From Bemisia tabaci (lineage: Eukaryota > Arthropoda > Insecta > Hemiptera > Aleyrodidae), in the NCBI RefSeq assembly GCF_918797505.1, contig NC_092800.1, positions 35,950,263 through 36,014,262 on the forward strand: a stretch of DNA of 64,000 nucleotides, given 5' to 3'. The notes beneath the pieces were generated by a model, which was not told where the DNA came from, did no database searches, and saw only the letters and a program-made list of their open reading frames with translations. Position numbers and translations under genes: made by a program. Below are positions 12,520-23,880 of this stretch, in pieces. Numbering within the stretch: position 1 is the stretch's first letter; every line of letters begins with the position of its first letter.

Positions 12520-13022
12520 GGAGATGTTACATGTGTGAGAGATTTGCGATTTGACCATTGATTCTTGTGTAAAAGTTCGCAAGAAACACGATGGAGCCAC
12601 TGGTTTTCTCTGAAATCAACTCCCAGGCTCAAAAAAAAGCTCTCAGAGTGAGGCCAAACTGCAGGGGATATCCCACCCTACCCTGAAAGTCTCCATCTAC
12701 ATCAAGACAAACTCTCCATGCAAAGATAGGGAGCAAATACATTAGCAGGGTTGCCACTTTATTTGGGGACTCCAAAACTGAAAACACGGCAACCCTGCTA
12801 ATATATTTGCTCCCTATTTTTGCATGGAGAGTTCGTTTTGATGTAGAGGTGGACTCTCAGGATAGCGTGGGATATCCCCTCCATTTTGGCTTCAACTTGA
12901 GAGCCTTTTTTGAGCTTGGAAGTTCATTTTAGAGAAAACCAGTGGCACAGTCGTGTTTCTCGCGAACTTATACACAAGAATCAACAGTCAAATCGCAAGT
13001 TCCTCACACATGCAAAATCTCC
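12520..13022. mobile_element. Family L long inverted repeat (foldback, two arms)
   Basis: The left arm 12520-12755 and right arm 12788-13022 are diverged reverse complements separated by a 32-bp spacer. Paired blocks include ttgcgatttgaccattgatt, ggggatatcccac, gcaaagatagggagcaaata and agcagggttgcc. No coding. Confidence 0.88.
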
Positions 13023-13200
13023 GTTAACTGCGGTAGTAGTGCTACCGTAATACCTCAATAAATGAGGTTTTTAACCCAAATGTTGCGATACTGCCACAAT
13101 TTGAGTTGCGGCATTACCACAATTAATTTGAAATGTCAATTTCATCCAACAAATTGGAGTAGTACCAAAATTTTAAGGGATAACCCTTAACACTTCTTCC
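13023..13200. repeat. Family M repeat, copy 1
   Basis: Contains several short inverted TACCACAA/GTAGTA motifs (gtagtagtgctaccgtaata, gcattaccacaatta, ggagtagtaccaaaatt). The related copy at 15.94-16.09 kb shares aacccaaatgtt / aacatttgggtt in opposite orientation. Confidence 0.55.
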
Positions 13201-13379
13201 CAAGTATACATGTGCTGCAAAGTAAGAAAAAGCGATCGACATTTTGTGTTGATATAGAAAGTAGATCACAAAGTGACCTAAACGTGCAATTAATATTTTT
13301 TGGTTGATTTATTTGGGTTACTTTCGTCAGTGGAAATTGAAGAAAATTAATTCATAGACGTTAGAACGAATTTTGTATC

Positions 13380-13537
13380 TGCAGTACATAAATATGACGG
13401 AGTTTAATGGTTCTGGTCAGTCACAGAGCTCGGGAACCAATCGTAACAGAGTCAGGTTGGGTTAAGTTAGGTCACGCAACTAAACTAACTCTCCGGCAAA
13501 GCTGGAAGTATCATTCAAATTGAAGGCGCTTCAATCC
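13380..13537 (+). repeat. Family F repeat, copy 1 (partial)
   Basis: Shares the blocks ggttgggttaagttaggtca, cgcaactaaactaact and attgaaggcgctt with copies at 47.9 and 55.2 kb. The central tract is a degenerate TTAGG-like repeat. Confidence 0.75.
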
Positions 13538-13713
13538 TGAGTTTGTACACACTATTTCTGCAACTTTGATCAATAGATGTTTCTATGTTCTTTATCTCTT
13601 TTAGTACACTGTGGGTACTTCATGCTGCGAAAAACACAGCTTATGGATCATGTCATGTTGCCAAATTTCTTTTGATCGCCGTAATTAAAAATCGCGGATT
13701 TCAAAAATCAAAA

Positions 13714-13957
13714 AACACGGCAACCCTGCTAATGTATTTGCTCCCTATCTTTGCATGGAGAGTTTGTTTTGATGTAGAGGTGGACTTTCAAGATAGCGTG
13801 GGATATCCCCTCCATTTTGGCTTCACTTTGAGAGCTTTTTTTGAGCTTGGGAGATGATTTCAGAGAAAATCAGTAGCACCATCGTGTTTCTCGCGAACTT
13901 TTTCATAAGAATCAATGGTCAAATCGCAAATCCCTCACACATGCAACATCTCCATTC
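13714..13957 (+). repeat. Family L solo arm
   Basis: A third copy of the right arm of the 12520-13022 foldback, from cacggcaaccctgctaatg to acatctccattc, in the same orientation. The intervening 690 bp holds M and F repeats. Confidence 0.85.
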
Positions 13958-14247
13958 AGAATGTCCTCACTAACTTTAACTGTGTTTATTTCAGTTTCGA
14001 GGCCCAGAGTTTTACCCTTCCTATTGTGACTAATAGAAAACCCACATTTTGAAGCAAATAGCACATATTCCAAGCGCTAATAACGAAGTGAACATTCGGC
14101 GAGATATTCAGGTGAACTTCCTGACCTCTCACTTTTGATCATGTATAAGATTTGACGGACTTAAGGCAAAACTTCGGTCAGGAGGATTTTATTTGCATTG
14201 CGCGAAGTGGTTAACAGAAATGCCAAGTCGCTCGAACAATTACTCTC

Positions 14248-14432
14248 CACCGAAAAAAAGTCCCTTGCATTCAGAGACGAGATTCTTTAAACATTTTACA
14301 AAAGAATTAAACTTGATTTAATCAGATCTGCACTTGAATCGAAAGGAAATCCAATTGAATCGAGAGTATTTTTTCTTTCCAAATTTTTTATGAGCCTGGA
14401 TTTCTGGATCAAAGATACGTTTTTCCATAGTG
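14248..14432. mobile_element. Family A MITE, copy 1 (degraded)
   Basis: Diverged relative of the other A copies: gcaaatc-type interior, gagagtattttttcttt and a right end gtttttccatagtg remain. Several internal mismatches mark it as the oldest A copy here. Confidence 0.65.
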
Positions 14433-14619
14433 TCGTTCAAAGACTGGAGGCCTTAATCCTGGCAAACACTTTGACTACATCTCGTAATCTCAATTTTAAC
14501 AAAGTCTGTCCTACTCGCTGTAAAAATCAGACGCTAGTTAAATCAACCAAATTTTTCTTCCCCTGAAATGTATTTGATTTTCTCGGCAAATTAATTCTCA
14601 TTTTCCGCTGAATCCTCCA

Positions 14620-14766
14620 TTAAGAACTACAGGTCGTAACAATTGTAGTAATAAATCACCTTGGATAATTTGATTTCATAGGTTGGCTGCCCTTTGGGGG
14701 CCGGAAAGCTAAACGACCTAACCTCAAAATTACCGACTTGTCCCTACGCTCCCTACATAGGTCTCT
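14620..14766 (+). repeat. Family O right-half fragment
   Basis: Shares ttggataatttgatttcata, ggttggctgcc and ctccctacataggtctct with the O copies at 1 and 44.4 kb. The left half is missing. Confidence 0.65.
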
Positions 14767-14779
14767 AATTGACACTATG

Positions 14780-15270
14780 TATCGCCTCCATTAACCCCCC
14801 AGCCCTCCCCCGAGCTGCGGTTGGGGGGTGGGGGCACAGCGATCTCCTGTTTATTTACGTCGGAGGCAAAAACAAAGAAAAGGGGCAGCTCAGACTCAGA
14901 CTCAGACGTGCAGCGGAAGAAAGAGAACTGCAGGTCGCACAACATTATCTTCTTTTAAGGTCGTAAAATCCATCTGTCATATTTCCCACGGGGGGCGCGG
15001 GGAGGGGCGGGGTGGGGGGAGCAGCGCTAAGTACAAATGTTAACAAAGTGGAGACCGTTTACCTGCTGCTGATCCGTCCCCGGCGATAAGAACGATTTAT
15101 ATCCGCCGTCCCGAGGCGGGAGCAGGGCTGCCACTCTTCCGGGATCCCGCGCGGCTCGGGGGATTTTCGCGCTGCCCTTCCGGCGGCACTGCTCCGGGAC
15201 GGAAAAACGCGCTGCTTTGCATTCTGAGCGGGGAAATGAGTCGAAAGTGGATTACGGGGGAGGATGCTTC
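14780..15270. other. GC-rich island
   Basis: G/C-rich segment with several G- and C-runs and no match to the repeat families here. The two overlapping 65- and 71-codon frames at 14769-15043 are low complexity. Possible unique or regulatory DNA. Confidence 0.4.
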
Positions 15271-15417
15271 GCGGTGCAGCCTTGGACGGTGTTCGGGATG
15301 GATGGGATATTCGCCTAATTCTTTCGCTCGTTTATGATTTTTTTTTCTTCTTTCGTTCCGAATGCTTTATACTGTAAATTGTTTCCGTAATTAACGTGCA
15401 TATCCGTAAAGTCTTGA

Positions 15418-15452
15418 ACTATAGCCTGAAAATCATCAGGCTATATAAGTTG
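15418..15452. repeat. Short hairpin
   Basis: tatagcctgaaaatcatcag pairs with its downstream ctgatg/ggctata half, giving a 9-10-bp stem (tatagcctga / tcaggctata) around a short AT-rich loop. Confidence 0.6.
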
Positions 15453-15476
15453 CTCATTAAGGAGTGGGGGTAGGCT

Positions 15477-15739
15477 ATATGAGGCGTCTAGCACCAAAAC
15501 CAGCGATCTCCATTGTCCTGTCTAGAAATTGTGAAATCATATTAATTTTGTACGAAGAGCAACTAAAAATTTTCGCTGTTTTTATTATTTTTCAAATTGC
15601 TTCTATTGATAACGGGAAATACACAAGGGAATATGAACATGGAGGCTTTTTCGTTCTTTCAATATTAAAATCATGATGATCACACAATTTTTAGACAGGG
15701 CAATCGAGATTGCTGGTTTTGGTTCTAGACGCCTCATAT
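15477..15739. mobile_element. Family W hairpin element
   Basis: Arms of about 70 bp: atgaggcgtctagcaccaaa at the left and ttggttctagacgcctcat at the right, pairing inward through the ccagcgatct / agattgctgg and cctgtctagaaatt / aatttttagacagg blocks. It has the structure of a MITE. Single copy in the window. Confidence 0.82.
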
Positions 15740-15939
15740 TTGAGGCAGGGTATTATGAAATATGGTTGAGTTATCAAGAACACTTTTCAAATAATTTTAT
15801 ACATATTAGGATATGTAAAAATGAATATTAAACTTATTGGCCCCCAAGATCTTGGCTGTTTGCAAAATACAAAATTTTTCAGACAAGGCTCCTTCGTGCA
15901 AGGAAAGAAGTGTTAGAGGTCATCCCCTAAGATTGTGAT

Positions 15940-16090
15940 GCTACCCCCAATTTGATGATATGGGCACTTCCAATTAATTTTGGTAGTACCACAACTCGAG
16001 TTGAGGTACTACCGTAACATTTGGGTTAGTAACCTAATTGAATGGGGTACTACCACAATTACTTAAAAAATTTCCAAGTTGGGACTTAAC
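15940..16090. repeat. Family M repeat, copy 2, with a palindrome
   Basis: At about 15985-16016 ggtagtaccacaactcgagt is followed by its near-perfect reverse complement, centred on ctcgag. Further tactaccacaat motifs follow. Confidence 0.65.
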
Positions 16091-16980
16091 CCCCACCTTT
16101 TTTGTTTCGTGTACTGAGTGCCCTGGTGCCACACTGCCAAACCGAAAAAGTATGTTTCATAGGTCAAAATTAGACCCTTACATAATTTTTTCTTTCAAAA
16201 AAGACCATAGTTGGAGCTACCACCCCTATAATTTTTCGACCCAAACGTTAATTTTTCTGAATTTGGCAACAAATGTGGACAAAAACTCTTTCCCTCTCCC
16301 AGTGAGTATTCCAAATCAGTTCGCTATGTTAATTCGGGAATTACTTTTTAACCTATTTCAAACTATTCATCCGTCAAATAACGAGTAAAAATACTTTTGG
16401 TACTTCAGCATGCTCGGAAAAGCTTATGTAATGTCCTAAGATCAGGAATTTATAAATGGATCGATCGACCATCGGATTGGGATCCGAAGTTCTGAAGATC
16501 CACCTTGAGGAGGCGCCTTGAGATCGGAGCCTGAGAAACTCTCGGAGCGCGGGAAAAAGGGATGAAGAGGGTTCAAGGTCAAGGATAGTGGTGTCTGAGG
16601 AGCTGAGTGCTCCTTCGGTAGGCAGCGCACGCACGCATTAGTCGCAATTTGTGCCACTTCGCCAAGATAAATGGAGGCGACGCCGGATTAAAATATGCTC
16701 CAATTGGAAAACGACTCAACACCTCTTTCCTCCGATCTCCGCCTTTTACCCACCCCCGCCCCGCCTTCCCACCCCTCGCTCGCGTTGTCCCCGCTGAATT
16801 TCAGCCCCCCACCCACGGGGAGCACGGAGAGCGAGATTTTTCTCGTGAATGATTGAAGCCGCGACGATACATATATTAACGCGCGAGCACGCGACGAACA
16901 CATCGATTTGTACTACGTGTCTGCAATAAGAGGAGGGAAATTACACAGGCAGCTTCAATTTTTTGCGAGAATCTCTCCCA
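16091..16980. other. Unassigned interval, GC-rich toward 16440-16870
   Basis: No gene recognised. The 116-codon frame at 16038-16388 begins inside repeat M and shows no family features. Opposing short frames at 16374-16903 shadow each other. Confidence 0.4.
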
Positions 16981-17219
16981 CACTGGAAAAAAAAACCACA
17001 TTGGATCTAGAGTCCAGACTCTTAAAAACATCGATAAGAAAAAATACTCTTGATTCAATCGGATTTTTGCTTAAATCAAGAACCAAGCCTCTTAATTCGA
17101 GCGGATTTCCTTTTGATTTAAGCAAAAATCTCATTGAATCAAGAGTATTTTTTCTTGTCAATGTTTTCAAGAGTCTAGACTCTAGATCCAATGCGTTTTT
17201 CTTCCAGTGCACTGAATTT
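16981..17219. mobile_element. Family A MITE, copy 2
   Basis: Termini cactggaaaaaaaaacc and gtttttcttccagtg. Nearly full-length self-complementary arms (ttggatctagagtccagact / agtctagactctagatcca). Because the element is a hairpin, both strands carry similar 132-codon frames with repeated LESRLLKT and RKNTLDS segments; these are artefacts of repeat symmetry. Confidence 0.9.
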
Positions 17220-17274
17220 GTTTTAGATGTAAATGGCTGGACTCTAAAATCAGCTACACTGATTCTCCCTACAG

Positions 17275-17580
17275 AGTGTGGCGCCACACTACAGCCTCCA
17301 CGATAAATCCGAGATTGTCCCCTCGGAATGTGAATGACGCCATACCACAGCATTTTTCAAAGTCCGAAAATGTGTTTTTGCTGTCAATCAACAGCTGTTA
17401 CGCGGTTTCCCAATCAGGCGATAAAACGGCGTAAATGATGTTAATTTCATTCATAGATCTGTGGCGAAGAACAAGAGCAAAAATGCGTTTTCGGACTTTG
17501 AAAAAATTATGTTGTGTGGCGCCACACCATGTGGGGACAATCTCGGATTTTTCGTCGGAGCTGTAACGTGCCGTCACACT
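17275..17580. mobile_element. Family U hairpin element with paired 14-nt palindromes
   Basis: Long inverted repeat: aatccgagattgtcccc at the left pairs with ggggacaatctcggattt at the right, and tttttcaaagtccgaaaa with tttcggactttgaaaaa. The perfect palindrome gtgtggcgccacac occurs at 17276-17289 and again at 17514-17527, once in each arm. Single copy here. Confidence 0.82.
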
Positions 17581-17892
17581 ATGAGGGGCGAATCAGCGTG
17601 GTCCTAAAATCACGTATCTCAGAATGAGACGATTCAAATTTCCTCTTGTTCTCTCATCTTTTAAAGAAAAATAACGTCTACGTTACTTTTTAAAATTGTC
17701 TATGACTTTCTTTACATTCACACACATCAATCATTTTACAATCCATCTCATACCATACTATTCGTTAGTTTCCCTTTGATAATGAATAATGTGAGCAAAT
17801 ATTACATATCTTGTATAACGTATTACGTGCGGATGCACTTATCTTATCAAAACTGTTGTGGCTCTCTGAGTCGGACACGTTTTGAAACTAGG

Positions 17893-18160
17893 GGGCTGAT
17901 CATTGAAATTGACAAACAAAGCTATAGACAAAAAGAAAAAGAGAAACTAAAGCAATCTTATTGGTTGACACGGGTGTTTGTAATAGAATAAGGGGAAAAT
18001 TATATCGACTGATTGGCTACAGTTGGTCTCTTGTGGGTTGCCGTTAGTTATTCTCTTACGTATCTGCTTCATCCATTGCAAGTTGCAACCACCCGCTTTC
18101 ACCGATAGAATCGCTACATTTTCCTTTGTCTATAGCTCTGTCATTCTCAATGATCAGCCC
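17893..18160. mobile_element. Family P MITE, copy 1
   Basis: Terminal inverted repeats gggctgatcattgaaattga / cattctcaatgatcagccc continue through gctatagaca / tgtctatagc. The interior shares cttgtgggttgccgtta and accacccgctt with the copy at 22541. Confidence 0.82.
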
Positions 18161-18989
18161 GCTGAAAAGCCGTGCGACCACAATCCTGCGCGGATGTTTC
18201 TCTCAAATCAGGGCACCTATTCCGCTTTGATAAATTGGTGTCGCAGCTCTTTTTCTTCCGGCTTTAATGATTGTCGTCAGATTGTGCTGAAAATTCATCG
18301 TCTTTTTGCATGTACTTCAATGTAATAAATACATATTTTTTCACACAGTCTGGCAACCATGACTTTAATCTAGATTAATTACTCTGTTTGTATTTTCCCC
18401 TGCTCCTGCCCGTGGTAATCAACACATTTCTTGCTCGTGCGTCAGTGAGCTTACATTCAACTGACGTCTCCAGAATTGAATAGCTCAACAGACTTTAAAC
18501 CGCCATTCGATTTGATTTCAAATTTTTGGACAATTTCTTTTTAAAATGTTTGCAAGGTACTCCGCAATGCTCTGGTATAAGTGACTCAATTTATCGTGGA
18601 CTACTTTCCCTGAACGGTTTAAATTCAATATGGTCGAAAAATCGTCGTATGAAAAATCGGATTTTTACCACAAAACTGGGACATAATCATTGCATCTGCA
18701 AGTACAGGCAGTTACATTAATAATAAAAATATAGTAATTAAAACTGATAAAAAAAAAGTTTTACACACTCAAAACTTATACAAATAAGTCGTATGTTAAA
18801 AACGGTAACAATCAAATTTACTGAACCTAAGATCGAAGACACTTCCGCGATATGTAAAGAAAAAATCAATAACTTAATTTATAAAAAATGCATTTTTTAT
18901 CATCATCGGTCAAAAATGTTCGATAAAACTGCTTATTCTTCAAAATAGTGCAATTTGCATCCCGACCGAGATGAATGAGCAGTTGCTTA
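18161..18989. other. Unassigned interval
   Basis: No supported feature. The frames at 18023-18325 and 18526-18720 show no family features. Confidence 0.35.
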
Positions 18990-19407
18990 CACTGAAAAAA
19001 AATTCTCGGCGTTTTTACCAAGGTCCGTTGGTACCTTTACCATCTCACTTTTTTACCAATTATTGGTAATTTTACCATGACAGATTGGTACGCTTACCTA
19101 AAAACCGGTATTTTTACTGTTTTTTTTTTCAGGTAATAATACCACTTTTATTGGTAATCAATTCCCGGTAACTTTGCCATTTTATCTCGGTTATTCTACC
19201 ACAGTCGATAAAAAATATTGGCGTTTTTACCAAGGTCCAGTAAAATTACCGAGAAAGTTCAATAATTTTACCGAGATTTCTCGGTAAAATTACCAATTCC
19301 ATAAACGGTAATTTTACCAAGAAAAAACTGGGATCAAATAGAACCCTAAATTCTTAGTAATTTTACCCTTTTCCTATTAAATACACCGAGATTTTTTTTT
19401 CAGTGTA
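18988..19407. mobile_element. Family B element with TA duplication
   Basis: The element occupies 18990-19405, with cactgaaaaaaaattctcgg at the left and gattttttttttcagtg at the right, and TA on each side. The interior is built from repeated taccaaggtcc, attggtaattttacc and ctcggtaaaattacc modules in both orientations, about 416 bp in all. Related modules recur at 60847. Confidence 0.88.
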
Positions 19408-19787
19408 CTTGCATGCCCCCTCGTTTGGACTAAAGAACATTCCGAATGATCTGCAAGTTTGTGCGTGAATTGCAAATAGATTTTGATAAATATGACGATG
19501 TTTTCCTAGGTTTGGACTACATTTTGCGACGAGGAATTACTGTTCTAGCTCATCCATAAAAGCACCTGTCTGCGTCGGAAAACTGAAGACACAAGTATTT
19601 TTTTTAAACCCGGAAAATAATAGTTTCCTATCGTAAAATGTAGTCAATTCGACCGTTCCTGAAACAAATTTCATCATAAAACAGGCATTTTTTCCAATCG
19701 CCTTCTTTTAACAGCCACTGTTTCCCTTAACAGGGCTGTACAAGTACAGTGTTTCCTTTTCCAATAACCCAGTTAGATTCTCCGACT

Positions 19788-20046
19788 CATCGTCGTTTCC
19801 CCCAAAAAGAACGTAACTAACACATCAATGTTGCCAAATTTCCCCTCACAAATTTTATTTTTGCCAGGCAAGTCTTTAGCACTCCCAACTGAAATTTTCA
19901 CAGACTTTTCTTCCGATCTCATGGAAAAGTCGAAAAAAATTTGGACAGTCATTGCACAAATACATTTTTGTCGAAAACTTGAATGGTTTAAGTAAATTTT
20001 GCAACCTTGATATGCAGTTACGTTTCTTCGTCCGGAAAACGATGAT
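19788..20046. mobile_element. Family AA MITE, copy 1
   Basis: Arms catcgtcgtttccccc / cggaaaacgatgat and gaacgtaac / gttacgtttcttc with aatgttgccaaattt / aaattttgcaaccttg inside. Related copies or halves lie at 28.2, 35.6 and 49.0 kb. Confidence 0.72.
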
Positions 20047-20698
20047 ATGTGAAATCGGCTCATCTGGAAGAAATATGATGCTCATGACAGAGCTTTAAAA
20101 CTAATTCGGTGAGAATCGATTAACCCGAGGAGAAAAGCAAAAACCTAATCCCGCAGCATCCGCGATAAATAAACTTTGATTCGATTATCTCACGCCCTGA
20201 AAAAGAGCGACCCCGATATCAGAGTTAAAAACAAGAAGTTTTCAAAAACGGGAGAGGCAGGAAACTTCCTTAATTTCATTAGGGGCCTCCAACTAACTCC
20301 TGGAGCACTCGTTCAAAAACCAATCACTCCTCCCTCTCGGGAAAATGATGGAATCGAGCGGACGGTGCCTTGGAAAAGCTGGTTGTAATGGGCTCTCGAA
20401 TTAATTGGGGGGAAAATCCGGCGTGTAGCCGAGGAGACATTCGTGGGGAAAAATATTTCTGAGGGCTGTTTAGCTTCCGATGGACGTTTTTCTTGTGCAT
20501 ATAGCTTCCGGTTATGAAGCAGGAAATAATGCATTGTTACAAGACGACATGTCTCCCTCATGTCCATTATGCTACACTGCCAACAAACCGAGGCTCGGGA
20601 AACTTGTTTGGCTAATGACGTCACCCGAGGATCATAATTCACCTAGTAGGTAAGTCAACAGCCGAAAAAAGAGTGATGACTGTTGCCCCCTTATCATT
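20047..20698. other. Unassigned interval
   Basis: No supported feature. The 109-codon minus-strand frame at 20313-20642 has no recognisable domain. Confidence 0.35.
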
Positions 20699-20735
20699 GG
20701 ACGTATTTCTATCCAAGAGAACTATGTGCAGGGGG
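20699..20735 (+). repeat. Family J half-copy
   Basis: ggacgtatttctatccaaga followed by gaactatgtgca matches one J arm. No second arm follows. Confidence 0.55.
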
Positions 20736-20859
20736 AAAAATTGGGTGTGCTCGTTAGTGCTCGGGCAATAAGAAAGCATGGATCTCTTGAAAGCTTTTGA
20801 TACATTGAGGTAATTTTGTTGCTTTTTTAAAATTGGCATAGGACAAAACTATGTAAAAA

Positions 20860-21260
20860 CATTGCAAATATTGCATATCGCATTTATTTCAATAAATCGC
20901 AATTTTATTTCAATATTTTTGTTGCACTGTGCTACTTAATACACTGTGCAACAAAATTTTAATCCTCGTACTTCAACCCGGGTAGCACATGCAGTGCAAC
21001 GAAAATATTGATATTAAACTGCAATATATTTACATCATTTAGTCGATTTATGCCGATTTTAAACAGTCGAGAAAATGAACTCCATGTGTCAGAAATATAG
21101 GCATTATGTAATGCAATGGAAAATTGCAACTTATTTCAATTTAACTGTAATAAGTTTCAATAAATGGGGCCCCTTCAAATAGGGGCTAGGCAACATACAC
21201 AACACTCAGTGGAATTGCAATATTTCTACAATGTAATTGCTACTTGAGAAATGCACTCTA
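20860..21260. repeat. Diverged inverted repeat rich in TTGCAATAT
   Basis: Inverted motifs caatatttttgttgcactgt and cagtgcaacgaaaatattg, flanked by further aattgcaa/tgcaatat motifs out to both ends. The outer boundaries are uncertain. Probably an old foldback element. Confidence 0.45.
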
Positions 21261-21474
21261 TACTCTTGATTCGGGAAAGCTGCAAACGCTATCCTGTATC
21301 ACCCTGTAACTCTACCAATACGCCTAACAAAGCAGACGAGACTCCAACTTAGGCTCATCGATAGGACAGTCGCGCTTTTAGGCACATAAAGCGACGCAAT
21401 AAATCGGGAGACCATTCGATCAAGTGTTAATAAAGCGCGGAAGCCACAGCTCTGGAACGCGATAAAAATGCCGA

Positions 21475-21655
21475 CACCTCACCAGTGGCGTGGCGTGCTT
21501 TGCGATATATCGATTGTTATGCCATTTAAACCTATGGAAAAGGATCGATAAACAGGGTGTTTGCAGCGAACACCTTAATAATCGATTCTTTACCATAGGT
21601 TTAAATGACATAACAATCGATACATCGTAATACACGCCACGCTACTGCACCTCAC
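21475..21655. mobile_element. Family D hAT-like MITE, copy 2, perfect 8-bp duplication
   Basis: The element is 21483-21647, bounded by cacctcac at 21475-21482 and 21648-21655. The 5' end cagtggcgtggcgtgctttg pairs with the 3' end tacacgccacgctactg. The central gtgtttgcagcgaacacc and the ggtttaaat / atttaaacc arms match the other copies. Confidence 0.93.
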
Positions 21656-21785
21656 GTCCTCGCATCGGGAGAGTCAAAAGCGTTTAATTTCTTCCCGATG
21701 CCGAGACGCTCATAGAAAACGATTAGGGCTCGAACAAAAGACAAAAACCCTTTGTATGCGTTATGTTCCATCCGCTCCGTTTTTT

Positions 21786-21906
21786 CGTCGCTCCTTCAAC
21801 ATACGAGCGCATCTTGATTTCCATGTGAGCCCTGCTCTCCATAAAACTCTATACTTTCTAAGGCTCATGTGGGATTAGAGATACGCCCTTACGTCAGAGG
21901 AGCGAC
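21786..21906. mobile_element. Family R hairpin, copy 1
   Basis: cgtcgctcc at the left pairs with ggagcgac at the right; inward, catgtgagccct / aggctcatgtgg pair. Copies at 30286 and 37493 share cccttacgtcagagg. Confidence 0.8.
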
Positions 21907-22052
21907 TATTTCTGAAGGGTCGAACAACGGCTAACCTATTGACCCTTGATTGCACTTTTATTGTGTCTGGCGGTGAACTGCATGGGTGGACGGTAAAAAT
22001 TTCTTATTTTTAACCTCCAACGTACTAAATGCTAGGTGAGCGAGCCCGGTTG

Positions 22053-22232
22053 CAATTGACCAGTGGCGTGGCGTACTTTGCGATATATCGATTGATCTGC
22101 CATTGAAACCTATAAAAAAGGATCGATTCACAGGGTGTCCGCAACGAACACCTTAATAATCGATACTTTACCGTAGCTTCAAACGGGGAAATATCGAAAA
22201 TCGATCATTCATGCCTCGCCACTGCAATAGAC
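22053..22232. mobile_element. Family D hAT-like MITE, copy 3, 8-bp duplication
   Basis: The element is 22061-22224, flanked by caattgac and caatagac (one mismatch). Ends cagtggcgtggcgtactttg and catgcctcgccactg. Confidence 0.92.
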
Positions 22233-22540
22233 CAGTTTAAATGAAAATAAAAGTTTGACAACGCCATCCGACACCACCCTTCGCTCCGTCCTCAATAATC
22301 TCAAATACGTTGAACGTCCTTGCTTTAATTTCCGTCGAGCGATTCTGCAATGCACCGTTGCAATTTTACGAGTTAACGCTCGGCATAACGCGCGAAATCT
22401 GCGGGAATTCCCGAATAAAGCCCCGAATCTGCAACGAGCTAAAGTCGGTTCCGTTCCAGTTGCACCTTGCAATTTGCAGCGTTGTAGAATTGTGCCCATG
22501 GAAAACAATATCTGAGGGTTGTATTCCGTGTGACCCCAGA
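22233..22540. other. Unassigned interval
   Basis: Opposing frames of 86-119 codons overlap here. None has a recognisable domain, and the 119-codon plus-strand frame runs into the family P element. Confidence 0.35.
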
Positions 22541-22775
22541 GGGCTGATTATTGCAATTGATAAACAAAGCTATAGACACAGAAGACATAAGGTGTATAAA
22601 ACTATCCTATTGGTTGAAGTGGGTGGTTCCTATAAATCCTATACACTAAGGGAGAAAATGATGGACTAACTATATGGTCCCTTGTGGGTTGCCGTTAATA
22701 AGTCTATTACTTACCTTTTTTGTCCATTGCCACCACCCGCTTCCCCCGATAGAATCCCTCCATATTTCTGCAACA
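22541..22775. mobile_element. Family P MITE, copy 2, right end missing
   Basis: Begins gggctgattattgcaattga and follows copy 1 through cttgtgggttgccgttaa and accacccgcttcc. The right inverted repeat is lost where the reverse-transcriptase remnant starts. Confidence 0.78.
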
Positions 22776-23095
22776 CCTAGCCGCCAAAAGCTCCTATCCT
22801 CTCAAAGCCCTTCAGAGAGTCGTTACTCCCTCATTTCTTCTAAAACCCCCTGTCGCTACCCTTTCACTGGATGTCTCCTTCGTCTCCTCCCAGGAGAAAC
22901 CCAATCGAGCATCTTCCTTGGCAGCCTTTCTTCCTTCATTCTGTTGAAATGACCATACCAGACAGCTTGTCTGGTCATGACGTCGAATACGATATCGTTT
23001 TCGACTTCCATGATCTGACGCACTCTTTCATTGTGGACCCGTACATAACGTGGTTTGTGAACATGCTTGCCCGTAGAACATGCTTTGTGCAACAA
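22776..23095 (-). pseudogene. Non-LTR retrotransposon reverse transcriptase, C-terminal remnant
   Basis: On the minus strand the frame reads RVHNERVRQIMEVENDIV, then RQAVWYGHFNRMKEERLPRK and MLDWVSPGRRRRRHPVKG. This is the tail signature of RTE/CR1-like endonuclease-reverse transcriptases: R-x-R/H-N-E, D-I-x-x-x-x-x-R-x-x-x-W-x-G-H, R-M, R-L-P and P-G-R-R-R-R. Past the first stop the same frame continues recognisably (RQGVLEEMRE, RLSEGL, EDRSFWRLGVA) through three in-frame stops, where a second remnant at 52794 has WREGIEVEM and EQWRLGV. It is a dead, 5'-truncated fragment: the catalytic palm domain is absent, and a family A MITE lies just 5' of it at 23113. The class is fairly sure; the exact clade is not. 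Confidence 0.82.
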
Positions 23096-23112
23096 CAGAA
23101 AATGAAAAGGAA

Positions 23113-23339
23113 CACTGGGAAAAAACATATTGGATCTAGAGTCCAGACTCTTGAAAACATCGACAAGAAAAAGTACTCTTGATTCAATCAGAATCTAGCT
23201 TAAATCAAGAACCAAGCCTCTTAATTTAAGCGGATTTCGTTTTGATTCAAGCAAAAATCCGATTGAATCAAGAGTATTTTTTCTGGTCAATGTTTTTAAG
23301 AGTCTGGACTCTAGATCCAATGTTTTTCTTTTTCCAGCG
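23113..23339. mobile_element. Family A MITE, copy 3
   Basis: Termini cactgggaaaaaacatattg and gtttttctttttccagcg. Arms as in the other copies. Confidence 0.9.
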
Positions 23340-23880
23340 AATAATAAAAAATATGAAAAATAAAAATTGATCCCACTAAGATTTAAGATTGCTGAAGGTT
23401 TAGGTAAATTTTCGAGGAAGTTTGTTCTTACAAGTTGGCAACGTCGCTCGGACGCCTTTTTCCGGCTCTTGAGATTACATTCACCCTGCCCTTTGTCGAG
23501 TGGCGATAAGGTTGTCAATTTTGGTCGACGGGTCCACCTATTTCTATCGGTTCGGTGAGAATGCATCGAGCGGGCTCGATACAATTCGCAACGTGGTTGC
23601 TGCGAAGCGAGATACTGGCATCGATTCACTTGGTGCAGCCTTCGCGTTTCGGATTATCTCGGAGCGGCGAAATTTTTCCCTTGCTTACCGCACGGCTGGG
23701 ACTTCAATTAAAGTGGCGGCAGCTTCAGCTCATCCTTCACAAACGGTCCATTGGAGTTGCAGATATATTTCTTAGTTGACGCACTGATAGTTTATTTGCA
23801 GATATGAATTTGCGTCGAGGGTGTCCAGCTCGAAGGTAAATGGATTGCACCCAATAAAAGATGGAAACAAAAGGTGGTTA
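23340..23880. other. Unassigned interval, moderately GC-rich at 23440-23760
   Basis: No repeat match. The 91- and 74-codon frames overlap in different phases and neither is recognised. It could be unique sequence. Confidence 0.4.

Noticed and set aside
16908..17353. Paired 132-codon frames on opposite strands with similar LESRLLKT/RKNTLDS segments
   Set aside because: Fully explained by the self-complementary family A hairpin; the same peptides reappear wherever that element occurs.
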